Positions 32,589 to 40,889 of a stretch of DNA of 64,000 nucleotides are shown in pieces. The stretch spans positions 1-64,000 of the forward strand of contig JBDWUA010000001.1 of assembly GCA_039984715.1 (NCBI GenBank). Direction: 5' to 3'. Within the stretch, counting starts at the first letter, position 1. Every line of letters begins with the position of its first letter. Source of the DNA: JABSSA01 sp039984715 (lineage in GTDB: Bacteria > Pseudomonadota > Alphaproteobacteria > Rhodobacterales > Rhodobacteraceae). The position numbers were made by a program, and so were the translations under genes. The notes under the pieces were generated by a model. It saw nothing but the letters and a program-made list of their open reading frames with translations. It was not told the origin of the DNA and made no database searches.

Positions 32589-33389
32589 TTGCAAATCATG
32601 TGTTTGAACGGCTGGGGTGGCAAGCTGCATGATGTGCTGTTGCCCTTCGTCGCCTCATCGGCGCCAGAAATTCTATGCCTTCAAGAAGTGGTGCACAGCC
32701 CGGCAACCGACAAAGACTGGCTAACCTATCGCGACGGTGATCACGTCCTGCCGCAAAGGGCCAACTTTTTTCGGGATGTGTGTCGCGCATTGCCAGATCA
32801 TGTGGCTGTGTTTTGTCCTGCGGCTCAAGGTGTTCTTTGGGATGATCAGATTTCGATCCCTTCCCAGTTTGGGTTGGCAACCTTCGTTCACAAATCCATT
32901 CCTATTATCGAACAGGTGCAGGGGTTTGTGCACAAAGAGTATTCGCCAGTGGGGTATGGTGATCACCCGCGGTCGCGTAACGCACATGGTGTTCGGGTCT
33001 ATGATTATGAAAACGACCGACCGGTCTGTGTGACTCATATGCATGGGCTGCGTGATCTGAATGGAAAGATGGACACACCAGAGCGCGCGATTCAAGCGAA
33101 ACGGCTTCTTGATGTGTCGCGACGCATATCGCGTGTGGGGGATCTGAATGTTATTTGCGGTGACTTTAATGTTGAGCCCGACAGTGAAACCCTGAAAATC
33201 CTCACGCAAGCTGGGCTAACTGAACTGGTGGCGCATTGGGGTTTCCCCAGCACGCGGAATTCGTTTTATAAAAAGCCGGGAAAATTCGCTGACTATATGC
33301 TTGTCAGTCACAACGATGACGTGCGGGATTTCAAGGTTATCTATGATCCAGAAGTGTCAGATCATTGCCCATTGGTGATCAATTTCTAA
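32589..33389 (+). CDS. Endonuclease/exonuclease/phosphatase (EEP) family protein
   Basis: A TTG start at 32589 (GGCGAGG upstream) gives 266 residues that begin MQIMCLNGWGG, as family members usually do; an ATG at 32598 would remove part of the first strand. The metal and catalytic residues of the fold are present: LCLQEV (E), THMHGLRD, VICGDFNVEPD (D, N) and the closing SDHCPLVINF (DH). EEP enzymes cut phosphodiesters in nucleic acids, lipids or small molecules. No signal peptide. It is the last gene of the catabolic operon, 45 bp after the dioxygenase; the link is unclear. Confidence 0.82.
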   Translation: MQIMCLNGWGGKLHDVLLPFVASSAPEILCLQEVVHSPATDKDWLTYRDGDHVLPQRANFFRDVCRALPDHVAVFCPAAQGVLWDDQISIPSQFGLATFVHKSIPIIEQVQGFVHKEYSPVGYGDHPRSRNAHGVRVYDYENDRPVCVTHMHGLRDLNGKMDTPERAIQAKRLLDVSRRISRVGDLNVICGDFNVEPDSETLKILTQAGLTELVAHWGFPSTRNSFYKKPGKFADYMLVSHNDDVRDFKVIYDPEVSDHCPLVINF

Positions 33390-33413
33390 TAAATCAGTTG
33401 CGACATCCGCCAA

Positions 33414-33440
33414 CAAAAAAACCGGGCGCGAACGCCCGGT
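33414..33440 (-). terminator. Rho-independent terminator after amtB
   Basis: On the minus strand ACCGGGCG (from 33440) pairs perfectly with CGCCCGGT (ending at 33421) around a four-base loop, and the run of seven Ts follows. It lies 27 bases past the amtB stop. The plus-strand EEP gene ends 25 bases away on the other side and may use the same stem without a T run. Confidence 0.88.
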
Positions 33441-33466
33441 TAGTTGACCAACCTAAGGGGAGGACC

Positions 33467-34801
33467 TTAGGCGTTGTGAAATTCGGGATAGGCTTCCATG
33501 CCCAGTTCCGCCATGTCGAGACCATTGATTTCGGCTTCTTCATCGACGCGTAATCCCATGACTGCCTTAAGCACCAGCCAGACGACTGCCGAGGCGACGA
33601 TTGTAAAGATGCCGACAACAGCGATGCCGTAAATCTGTGCGCCCAAAGTTGCGTCTTTGTTCGTCAGAACGACCGCCAGTGTGCCCCAGATACCTGCAAA
33701 CAGGTGCACCGGAATTGCACCGACTACGTCGTCGATCTTCATGCGATCAAGCATTGGGACAGCAAACACAACGATCACACCGCCAACAGCGCCAATAATC
33801 GTCGCCATGCCCAAAGTAGGGGTCAAAGGCTCTGCTGTGATTGAAACAAGACCTGCAAGTGCGCCATTCAAAACCATTGTAAGGTCAGGTTTCTTGTAGA
33901 GAACTTGCGTCAGGATCAACGCTGCGACAGCGCCACCAGCGGCGGCTGTGTTGGTGTTGGCAAAGATGCGTGCCACGTCTGAGACATCACCGACTGTCCC
34001 CATTGCCAATTGTGATCCACCGTTAAAGCCAAACCAACCCAACCAAAGGATGAACGTTCCCAATGTTGCCAGGGCAAGGTTTGAACCGGGCATTGGGATT
34101 GTTTTGCCGTCTTTGTATTTGCCGATACGTGGTCCAAGGATGAACGCGCCGACCAAGGCAGCCCAACCGCCAACAGAGTGCACAACAGTAGATCCGGCGA
34201 AATCCAGAAATCCAGCAGTGTCCAAGAAACCGCCGCCCCATTTCCAGGAAGCTTGCAGTGGATAGATGATGGACGTCAGAATGATAACGAAGAACAGGAA
34301 CGGCCATAGTTTGACACGCTCAGCCATTGTACCAGACACGATCGAAGCCGTTGTCGCACAGAACATCAGCTGGAAGAAGAAATCCGAAGCAGTTGCTGCG
34401 TAAGTGTAATCATCCGCGTTTTCTGCGGATACTCCGACGGCTTCCATGACACCCGGACCCCAAACGCCGGACAGAACGCCTTCCATCATCCAAGTACCCA
34501 GCGGGTACATCAAGTTGTAGCCAATCAAATAGTAAAAGATCGCCGCGAATGAAAAGAGCGCGATGTTCTTTGTCAGCTGCATTGCAACGTTCTTGGAACG
34601 AACAAGACCCGCTTCAAGCATCGCGAAACCGGCTGCCATCCAAAAGACAAGGAACCCACCGATCAAAAAGAGAAGGCTGTTGTAAATAAAGACAGAGTCC
34701 GTCGAGGCATTCACCCCCGGGGTCGGTCCGTCCTGAGCAAGGCCAAGGCTGGGCAAAGCAACCAGTGCCAAAGCCGGAGCAAGTGTATTTATAAGTTTCA
34801 T
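33467..34801 (-). CDS. amtB: Ammonium transporter AmtB
   Basis: The ATG at 34801 (AAGGAAAAC upstream) gives 444 residues with a signal peptide (TLAPALALVALPSLGLAQ) and 11 membrane helices. Conserved stretches are WMAAGFAMLEAGLVRSKNV, STVVHSVGGWAALVGAFILGPR, which holds the first pore histidine, and IPVHLFAGIWGTLAVVL, with the second. It imports ammonium and is blocked by the GlnK protein when nitrogen is plentiful. The glnK gene lies 28 bp upstream, the universal pairing. Confidence 0.96.
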   Translation of the reverse strand: MKLINTLAPALALVALPSLGLAQDGPTPGVNASTDSVFIYNSLLFLIGGFLVFWMAAGFAMLEAGLVRSKNVAMQLTKNIALFSFAAIFYYLIGYNLMYPLGTWMMEGVLSGVWGPGVMEAVGVSAENADDYTYAATASDFFFQLMFCATTASIVSGTMAERVKLWPFLFFVIILTSIIYPLQASWKWGGGFLDTAGFLDFAGSTVVHSVGGWAALVGAFILGPRIGKYKDGKTIPMPGSNLALATLGTFILWLGWFGFNGGSQLAMGTVGDVSDVARIFANTNTAAAGGAVAALILTQVLYKKPDLTMVLNGALAGLVSITAEPLTPTLGMATIIGAVGGVIVVFAVPMLDRMKIDDVVGAIPVHLFAGIWGTLAVVLTNKDATLGAQIYGIAVVGIFTIVASAVVWLVLKAVMGLRVDEEAEINGLDMAELGMEAYPEFHNA

Positions 34802-34829
34802 TTGTCCGTTTTCCTTTGGAACAATCGCG

Positions 34830-35168
34830 TTAAAGCGCGTCTTCGTTGGTTTCGCCGGTGCGTACCCGCACAGCTTGTTCGATATCCAAAACAAAGATCT
34901 TCCCGTCACCGATTTTGCCCGTCTGAGCCGTCTTGGTAATGGTTTCGACGATCTGATCAGCCATGCTTGCCGCGACCGCGATTTCGATTTTTACTTTGGG
35001 TACGAAATTCACGGCGTATTCAGCGCCGCGATAGATTTCTGTGTGACCTGATTGCGAGCCAAAGCCCTTGATCTCGGTCACCATCATCCCGCGCACACCC
35101 GCTTCGGTCAGCGCCTCGCGCACCTCTTCAAGCTTGAACGGTTTGATTGTCGCTATGATCAATTTCAC
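34830..35168 (-). CDS. glnK: PII nitrogen regulatory protein GlnK
   Basis: GlnK reports nitrogen and energy state and plugs AmtB. Starting at the second of two adjacent GTG codons gives 112 residues, the normal length, beginning MKLIIATIKPFKLEEVREAL. The T-loop reads GHTEIYRGAEYAVNF with the uridylylated tyrosine at position 51. The C-terminal motif GKIGDGKIFVLDIEQAVRVRTGE binds ATP and 2-oxoglutarate. The upstream GTG at 35171 would add one residue. It is cotranscribed with amtB. Confidence 0.95.
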   Translation of the reverse strand: MKLIIATIKPFKLEEVREALTEAGVRGMMVTEIKGFGSQSGHTEIYRGAEYAVNFVPKVKIEIAVAASMADQIVETITKTAQTGKIGDGKIFVLDIEQAVRVRTGETNEDAL

Positions 35169-35290
35169 CACATGTCCCCTTTTTCCTAGCAGGCCAGAGG
35201 CCCACCCACATTGTGGTCGGTAAAAGAAGGCAGAGGACGCCTAAGGCAAAGGTGTGACACCTGAATCGAGGTTCAGTTTGGGGGCATTTT

Positions 35291-35336
35291 GATTAAAAAA
35301 TAGGCAAGCAGTCCCGGTAGATTAAAAAATAAGCAA
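35291..35336. repeat. 17-bp direct repeat in the glnK promoter region
   Basis: GATTAAAAAATAGGCAA (35291-35307) recurs with one change at 35320-35336, the starts 29 bases apart. The repeat lies in the 257-bp gap between glnK (minus) and the penicillin-binding protein gene (plus). A perfect palindrome GGTGTGACACC lies closer to glnK at 35251-35261. These may be regulator sites or duplicated promoter elements (TTGC..TATTTTTTAATC on the minus strand). Confidence 0.6.
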
Positions 35337-35425
35337 AGTATATATTGAAGAACTGCGAAAGGAAGGTGTGCGTTTCTCAGTTCGAACCACTATATACGTA
35401 AAAAAACAGGCAGACAGCAGATGTC

Positions 35426-37609
35426 ATGAGTGATTCACGCAAGAAAAAGCGACCTTTGGTTGCCGATCGTCGATATCCGGCAAAGAAAACGGTAAAACCC
35501 GCACCAAAACGAAAAGCGACTCGGAAAAAGGCAAAGCGCCGCCCAGTGCGGAAAACGAATATCTTTGCGCGCGCTTGGCGATTTGTTTGGCGTTTGTGTT
35601 GGGGTATTACGTGGCGTGTAAGTACATTTGCCTTGTTCTTTCTTGCATTGGCGGTTGGTTATTTTTGGACAACGCTACCTGCCGTAGATGAATTGCTTGA
35701 TGGGCGCGCGCGCGGATCGGTGACATTGCTGGATCGCGATGGCGCTGTTTTTGCATGGCGTGGTGACCAATTCGGAGGCGTTGTATCCGCTGAAAACGTT
35801 TCAAAGCATCTTAGAAACGCAGTGGTCGCAACCGAAGACAAGAGATTTTACCGCCATTTTGGTATCAGCCCGCGTGGGGTTGCAAGTGCCGTGCGGATCA
35901 ACCTTCGAGAAGGGCGCGGACCGTTACAGGGGCATGGTGGGTCTACTATTACGCAACAAACGGCGAAACTGCTGTGCCTTGGTCGTGAATTTGATCCAGA
36001 TGAATGGAAAAGCGAAGCGGCGTATTTGTCGGATTGTCGTCGTGGTTCATTGCAGCGAAAAGCGCATGAAGCGTTGTATGCGCTGGCCATGGAGGTCAAG
36101 TATTCCAAGAACGAAATCCTATCGATCTATTTGAACCGAGCTTATTTTGGCGGCGGCGCATATGGCGCAGAAGCTGCTGCGCGGCGATATTTTGGCAAAC
36201 CAGCATCCGAAACAAACGCAGCCGAAGGTGCGATGCTTGCGGGTTTGTTGACTGCCCCGTCTATTCTTGCTCCGACGGCCAATCTTGAACGGTCTCAGAA
36301 CCGGGCGGCAACCGTTCTGCGGTTGTTGAATGACCAAGGTTACCTGAGCGACGCAGAACGCGCAGAAGCGATGAAAAACCCGGCTAAGTTAAGCCAAGCT
36401 GCGGCTGCGCGCGCGGGTGGATATTATGCGGATTGGGTCATGTCGTCTGGCCCGGAATTCTTCACGCGGGACACAACAGAAGATGTCGTGATCCGCACCA
36501 CATTCGACCAACGCATTCAAAAGGCCGCCGAAGAAGCCGTACGCGAGGTGTTTGAAAACAAAGTGAGCGAAGGATCGAAAGCGCAAACAGCCGTCGTGGT
36601 CATGAGTGCAGACGGCGCAGTGCGCGCAATGGTCGGTGGACGTGAAACCAAAGTGGTTGGCGCGTTTAACCGTGCCACTCAGGCGAAACGTCAAACGGGT
36701 TCGGCGTTCAAGCCGTTCGTTTATGCCGCCGCGTTGGACTTGGGACGATCACCTTACGACATTGTTGATGACGCTCCTTATTGCCTGAACATTCCAGGTT
36801 CGGGCGAGTGGTGTCCGAAGAACTATACGAAAAAGTTCGCGGGACCTGTGAGCCTTGTGAATGCGCTTGAACAGTCTTTGAATGTACCGGCGGTCAAAAT
36901 CAGCGAGGATGTTGGCCGTGACTTGGTTCGCCAAGTGGCCAGTCAGTTTGGTTTGAAAAGCGAACTTGCAGCCGGGCCCGCACTTGCTTTGGGGGCGTCG
37001 GAAAGCACTTTGACGACCATGACTGCAGCATACGCAGGCATATTAAACGGGGGGTCATCCGTTACGCCTTATGGATTGGTTGAATTGCGCTTGCTCGGTG
37101 ATGAAGAGCCTTTGATGGGCACTGGCGGTGGTATCGGTGAACGGGTCATTCGAAACCAAGCAGCGGGCGAATTGATTTGGATGATGGAAAAGGTCGTCAG
37201 CCAAGGTACCGGTGGACGCGCCAAGTTTGATGGTCGCCAAATCGCAGGAAAAACGGGCACAACCCAGGCGGCCCGAGACGCGTGGTTCATTGGGTTCACA
37301 GCTGATTACGTTGCTGGTGTTTGGATGGGGTATGACGACAACACTCCGTTAAGGGGGGTAACGGGTGGTGGGTTGCCTGCAGACATCTGGAACGAAACCA
37401 TGAAGCGCGTTCATGAAGGTTTGCCAAACAAGCCATTGCCAATGATAACGCCAGCCCAACAATACAGCACGCCTGAAACAATACGCCAACAACCCCGCCA
37501 ACAGGCGCGCCCAGAAGGTGTTATCGAACAAGTGCTGCGCGACGTTTTTGGAATTGGGTCAAACCGCAGCAACGGACCACCGCGCAATACAAGTGGCGAT
37601 GATCGTTAA
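35426..37609 (+). CDS. Class A penicillin-binding protein (PBP1A type)
   Basis: A bifunctional peptidoglycan synthase of 727 residues. A very basic cytoplasmic tail (1-45) leads to one membrane helix (about 58-78). The glycosyltransferase domain has VVATEDKRFYRHFG with the catalytic glutamate, GGSTITQQTAK and the later RKAHEALYALAMEVKYSKNEIL. An insert of about 20 residues with two cysteines (CLGREF..LSDC) sits before the last. The transpeptidase domain has SAFKPF (active serine, SxxK), SLN, and KTGTTQAARDAW. The proline/glutamine-rich tail is variable. It lies alone between glnK and mlaC. Confidence 0.93.
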   Translation: MSDSRKKKRPLVADRRYPAKKTVKPAPKRKATRKKAKRRPVRKTNIFARAWRFVWRLCWGITWRVSTFALFFLALAVGYFWTTLPAVDELLDGRARGSVTLLDRDGAVFAWRGDQFGGVVSAENVSKHLRNAVVATEDKRFYRHFGISPRGVASAVRINLREGRGPLQGHGGSTITQQTAKLLCLGREFDPDEWKSEAAYLSDCRRGSLQRKAHEALYALAMEVKYSKNEILSIYLNRAYFGGGAYGAEAAARRYFGKPASETNAAEGAMLAGLLTAPSILAPTANLERSQNRAATVLRLLNDQGYLSDAERAEAMKNPAKLSQAAAARAGGYYADWVMSSGPEFFTRDTTEDVVIRTTFDQRIQKAAEEAVREVFENKVSEGSKAQTAVVVMSADGAVRAMVGGRETKVVGAFNRATQAKRQTGSAFKPFVYAAALDLGRSPYDIVDDAPYCLNIPGSGEWCPKNYTKKFAGPVSLVNALEQSLNVPAVKISEDVGRDLVRQVASQFGLKSELAAGPALALGASESTLTTMTAAYAGILNGGSSVTPYGLVELRLLGDEEPLMGTGGGIGERVIRNQAAGELIWMMEKVVSQGTGGRAKFDGRQIAGKTGTTQAARDAWFIGFTADYVAGVWMGYDDNTPLRGVTGGGLPADIWNETMKRVHEGLPNKPLPMITPAQQYSTPETIRQQPRQQARPEGVIEQVLRDVFGIGSNRSNGPPRNTSGDDR

Positions 37610-37630
37610 CTTAGATCAATTTTATCGGGA

Positions 37631-38224
37631 TCAGCTTTGTTTTTTGAGATCGACAATCATCTTGTCGATGCTACCGCCATTGCGATCCAAAAGCGCGCCA
37701 ACCTCGGTGCGTTCGGTCAGCAATAAGTTGATCCCTTCAATGTACATATTGAAGAACAAATCTTTGCCGGTTCGATCAGAGACGTGAAAGGTGACATCAA
37801 ACGGGGACTGCCCTCGAAGAAATGCCGTCGTTGAAACTTCGTACCAATTCTTGACGGCTTTGACGTTCTTCACCTCAAGTCGGCCCCCCACGAATTCGCG
37901 GAAACGACGACCATATTTGCGAGAGATGTACCCCTGAAAGGCTTTCGAAAAGCTGCGCTTTTGCGAAGTCGACGCGCGACGCCCATCAACGCCCATTGCA
38001 TAAGCGGAAATGTAGGACGTGTCGCTGTAGCGCGCAAAAATGCGTTCGAAATCTCGGAACATAGCTTTTTCCGATTTGCCCGATCCAATCACGCCGTTGA
38101 TGTCCTCAACGAGGTCAGTGACCAAACTGCGTGCGCGCGATTCAGTTAGTGCGAACGCAGGAGCGGCAGAAAGCGTTAGCCCTGCATAAAAAGACGTAGA
38201 TAGAAACTGGCGGCGAAACATCAT
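37631..38224 (-). CDS. mlaC: Phospholipid transport protein MlaC
   Basis: This 197-residue periplasmic protein carries phospholipids between the outer-membrane MlaA complex and the inner-membrane MlaFEDB transporter. The signal peptide (FLSTSFYAGLTLSAAPAFA) ends near residue 25. The Ttg2D/MlaC fold is seen in RYSDTSYISAYAMG, AFQGYISRKYGRRFREF, and the late DLFFNMYIEGINLLLTERTEVGALLDRNGG. Its start codon directly follows the mlaA stop (TAAATG), so the two are one unit. The mlaFED genes are not in the window. Confidence 0.9.
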   Translation of the reverse strand: MMFRRQFLSTSFYAGLTLSAAPAFALTESRARSLVTDLVEDINGVIGSGKSEKAMFRDFERIFARYSDTSYISAYAMGVDGRRASTSQKRSFSKAFQGYISRKYGRRFREFVGGRLEVKNVKAVKNWYEVSTTAFLRGQSPFDVTFHVSDRTGKDLFFNMYIEGINLLLTERTEVGALLDRNGGSIDKMIVDLKKQS

Positions 38225-38986
38225 TTAGAAACCTTCCGTATCAAGAGCAAACGGGTCAATCTCGGATGAAGCATCTGCCTGTCCCAACTCAAAACGTCGG
38301 TTTTGCAAATAGATCAAACGAGCTTGCGCGTAACTGTCTGCACTTTCATATAGTATGTCATCGATCGTATCTGTGAAACGTCCGCGATCACCAATGCGTG
38401 ATACACCACCAGCCAAAGGCCCATAATACCGTTCAGGGCTATCCAAGACATAGCTCAATGGGTTTGTGAACAAGTCGACAACCATCCCCGCAGTATCCCG
38501 TTGAGTTGATGGACCAGCGACCGGCAATTCCAAATACGCGCCCTCTTTGACTCCCCAAACGTGCAACGTCTCACCGAAATCTGTATCGACTTCGGAAACG
38601 CCAAATTCGGAAGCTGCATCAAACAATCCGCCAAATCCAAGGACCGTATTGATCACGAACCGACCTGTGGAAATGCCAACGTTTTTCAGCTTTCCTTGCA
38701 GCAAATTGTTCACAACGTTAGATGGCTCGCCCAAATTAGAGGCGAAATTATTGACGCTATCTTCAACTTCGTCAGGCAATACACTTGTGTAACCACGTCC
38801 TGCGGGTCTCACAATTGCGCGATCCAATCCGCGATTAAACGCGTGGACGTTTCGGTTTTGCCGTTCGTATGGGTCGTGAAATCCACTAGAACCAGATGAA
38901 ACGTCACGTTGTGGCGAACAAGCACCCAGCAATACCAGCGTAATAATGCCGACAGTTATGCGAAATGCGTGTTCCAAAAGAGGCAA
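38225..38986 (-). CDS. mlaA: Outer-membrane lipoprotein MlaA (VacJ)
   Basis: MlaA removes phospholipids from the outer leaflet of the outer membrane. A TTG start with GGAG seven bases upstream gives 253 residues. The lipobox LLGAC places the lipidated cysteine at residue 23. The VacJ core is DPYERQNRNVHAFNRGLDRAIVRP, NNLLQGKLKNVGISTGRFVINTVLG and GFGGLFDAASEFG. It also has ETLHVWGVKEGAYLELPVAGPSTQRD. It directly precedes mlaC. Confidence 0.94.
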   Translation of the reverse strand: MPLLEHAFRITVGIITLVLLGACSPQRDVSSGSSGFHDPYERQNRNVHAFNRGLDRAIVRPAGRGYTSVLPDEVEDSVNNFASNLGEPSNVVNNLLQGKLKNVGISTGRFVINTVLGFGGLFDAASEFGVSEVDTDFGETLHVWGVKEGAYLELPVAGPSTQRDTAGMVVDLFTNPLSYVLDSPERYYGPLAGGVSRIGDRGRFTDTIDDILYESADSYAQARLIYLQNRRFELGQADASSEIDPFALDTEGF

Positions 38987-39152
38987 TGGTAATCTCCGAC
39001 GAATATGCTATTGGGCTAGTTAATCTTTACCGTTACTTTGCCCAGATGCGACAGTACGGAATTCACGTCCTGTGGCACGAACGCGACACGGTGTTGATCA
39101 CTAGATCAATTCTTGGTCAATAGCGAACCTGAGGCGAACTTTAAAGGTACTA

Positions 39153-40889
39153 ATGCAAGACAAAATCATGAAACAGGGCCGGGCCGAACTGCGGGCTGCG
39201 CGTGCCGAAAGTCGAAGCCTTTATTGGGTCGTCGGTCTCTTTAGTATGTTTGCAAACATGTTAATGCTGACCGGGCCGCTTTACATGCTTCAGGTTTACG
39301 ATCGGGTATTAGGCTCTCGATCCGAAGAAACATTGATCGCGTTGTCGCTTTTGGTGGTTTTCCTTTACGGGATCATGGGGCTGCTGGATTACACACGCGG
39401 TCGCATAATGGCGCGCGTGGGTGCGCGGTTTCAGGCGAAATTAGACAGGCGTGTTTTCGACGCGGTCATTCGCAAGTCCGCTGTCGCGCCTGATCTGCAA
39501 ACGCAATCTGGCCTAGCCGATCTCGAATCCGTTCAACGCTTGATGACGTCACCCGTCTTGATGGCATTTTTCGATTTGCCGTGGACACCGATCTTCTTTG
39601 CCGGGATTTTTCTGTTCCATCCATTGCTAGGTTGGACTGCTTTGGCAGGTGGCTTGGTGTTGGTTCTTATCACAGTTTTGAACCAATGGCTGTCGCGCCG
39701 TCCACAATCGGATGCAGGAATGGCCAGCCAACGCGCTGGTGCGATGGCTGATCAAATCCGGATCGAAGCAGAGATGGTTCAGGCCATGGGAATGCGCGAC
39801 AACGCGTTTTCGCGCTGGCAAGAAACGCGCATGGAAGCGCTGCAGGGTCAGATTCGTGCAACGGATGTTGGCGGCGGTTTTACGTCCATGACCAAAACAC
39901 TTCGCTTGTTTTTACAAAGCGCAATGTTGGGTCTTGGGGCTTACCTTGTTTTGCAAAATGAAATGACACCGGGCGCCATGATCGCGGGTTCTATCCTTTT
40001 GGGCCGCGCGCTTGCGCCTGTCGAAATGATGTTGAACCAATGGCCTGCTGTTCAACGTGCCATGAAAGGGTGGGAAGTTCTGGCAGAACTGCTTGGAACG
40101 GTGTCCCCCGAAGCCCCAAAAACAGCGTTGCCCAAACCAAAAGCGCGATTGGTGGCCAAGGCGCTTACGGTCATTCCTCCCGGTGAAAAACAAGCGTCTT
40201 TGCGCAACTTGAATTTTGAACTGAGGCCCGGACAGGCATTGGGGATTATCGGACCTTCGGGTGCGGGTAAATCAACGTTGGCGCGGGCTTTGACAGGGGT
40301 TTGGCGACCGGCTGGTGGGTCCATTCGGCTTGATTCAGCAGCGCTTGATCAATACGAACCGCATATTTTGGGTCAACATATTGGTTATCTGCCGCAGCGC
40401 GTGCAGTTGTTTGATGGCACAATTGCAGAGAACATCGCACGATTGACACCGCAACCGGATGACGCAGCTGTTGTTGCTGCTGCGAAAAAAGCCGATGCGC
40501 ATGAAATGATCCTGGAGCTGCCGCAGGGTTATGACACCCGTGTTCAATCCGGTCTTCACAGATTGTCTGGTGGCCAAATCCAGCGCATTGGTCTTGCACG
40601 CGCATTGTACAACGATCCTGTCTTGGTCGTTCTGGATGAACCGAACTCAAATCTCGATAACGAAGGGACGTTGGCGCTGAACACATCGATACGCGCCATG
40701 AAGGAAATGGGTCACTCGATCATGATCATGGCCCACCGACCCGCGGCTATTCAAGAATGCGATACCTTGTTGATGCTTGAGAACGGAATGCGAGCAGCCT
40801 TTGGCCCGAAAGAAGAAGTGCTCAAAGCGATGGTTAAAAATCACCAACAAATCAAACAATCACCAACTGCTGCCGGAGGTGTGACATGA
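39153..40889 (+). CDS. Type I secretion ABC transporter (PrtD type)
   Basis: This 578-residue half-transporter exports proteins straight to the outside with an adaptor and an outer-membrane TolC. Six membrane helices fill residues 25-300; DLPWTPIFFAGIFLFHPLLGW is typical of the PrtD branch. It has no N-terminal C39 peptidase domain. The ATPase half has Walker A GPSGAGKST, Q-loop YLPQ, signature LSGGQIQRIG and Walker B LVVLDEPNSNLD. AAAGG precedes the ATG. Its stop overlaps the adaptor start. No RTX substrate or tolC lies nearby. Confidence 0.9.
   Translation: MQDKIMKQGRAELRAARAESRSLYWVVGLFSMFANMLMLTGPLYMLQVYDRVLGSRSEETLIALSLLVVFLYGIMGLLDYTRGRIMARVGARFQAKLDRRVFDAVIRKSAVAPDLQTQSGLADLESVQRLMTSPVLMAFFDLPWTPIFFAGIFLFHPLLGWTALAGGLVLVLITVLNQWLSRRPQSDAGMASQRAGAMADQIRIEAEMVQAMGMRDNAFSRWQETRMEALQGQIRATDVGGGFTSMTKTLRLFLQSAMLGLGAYLVLQNEMTPGAMIAGSILLGRALAPVEMMLNQWPAVQRAMKGWEVLAELLGTVSPEAPKTALPKPKARLVAKALTVIPPGEKQASLRNLNFELRPGQALGIIGPSGAGKSTLARALTGVWRPAGGSIRLDSAALDQYEPHILGQHIGYLPQRVQLFDGTIAENIARLTPQPDDAAVVAAAKKADAHEMILELPQGYDTRVQSGLHRLSGGQIQRIGLARALYNDPVLVVLDEPNSNLDNEGTLALNTSIRAMKEMGHSIMIMAHRPAAIQECDTLLMLENGMRAAFGPKEEVLKAMVKNHQQIKQSPTAAGGVT

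Noticed and set aside
35245..35261. A possible sigma-54 promoter for glnK on the minus strand (GTGTCACACCTTTGCC)
   Set aside because: The -24 GG is missing and the distance to the GC does not fit the consensus; it is better described as part of a short palindrome.
35380..35390. A tRNA-like T-loop sequence GTTCGAACC
   Set aside because: No acceptor, anticodon or D-arm sequence surrounds it; the same kind of match inside flgK and the LysR gene is also chance.
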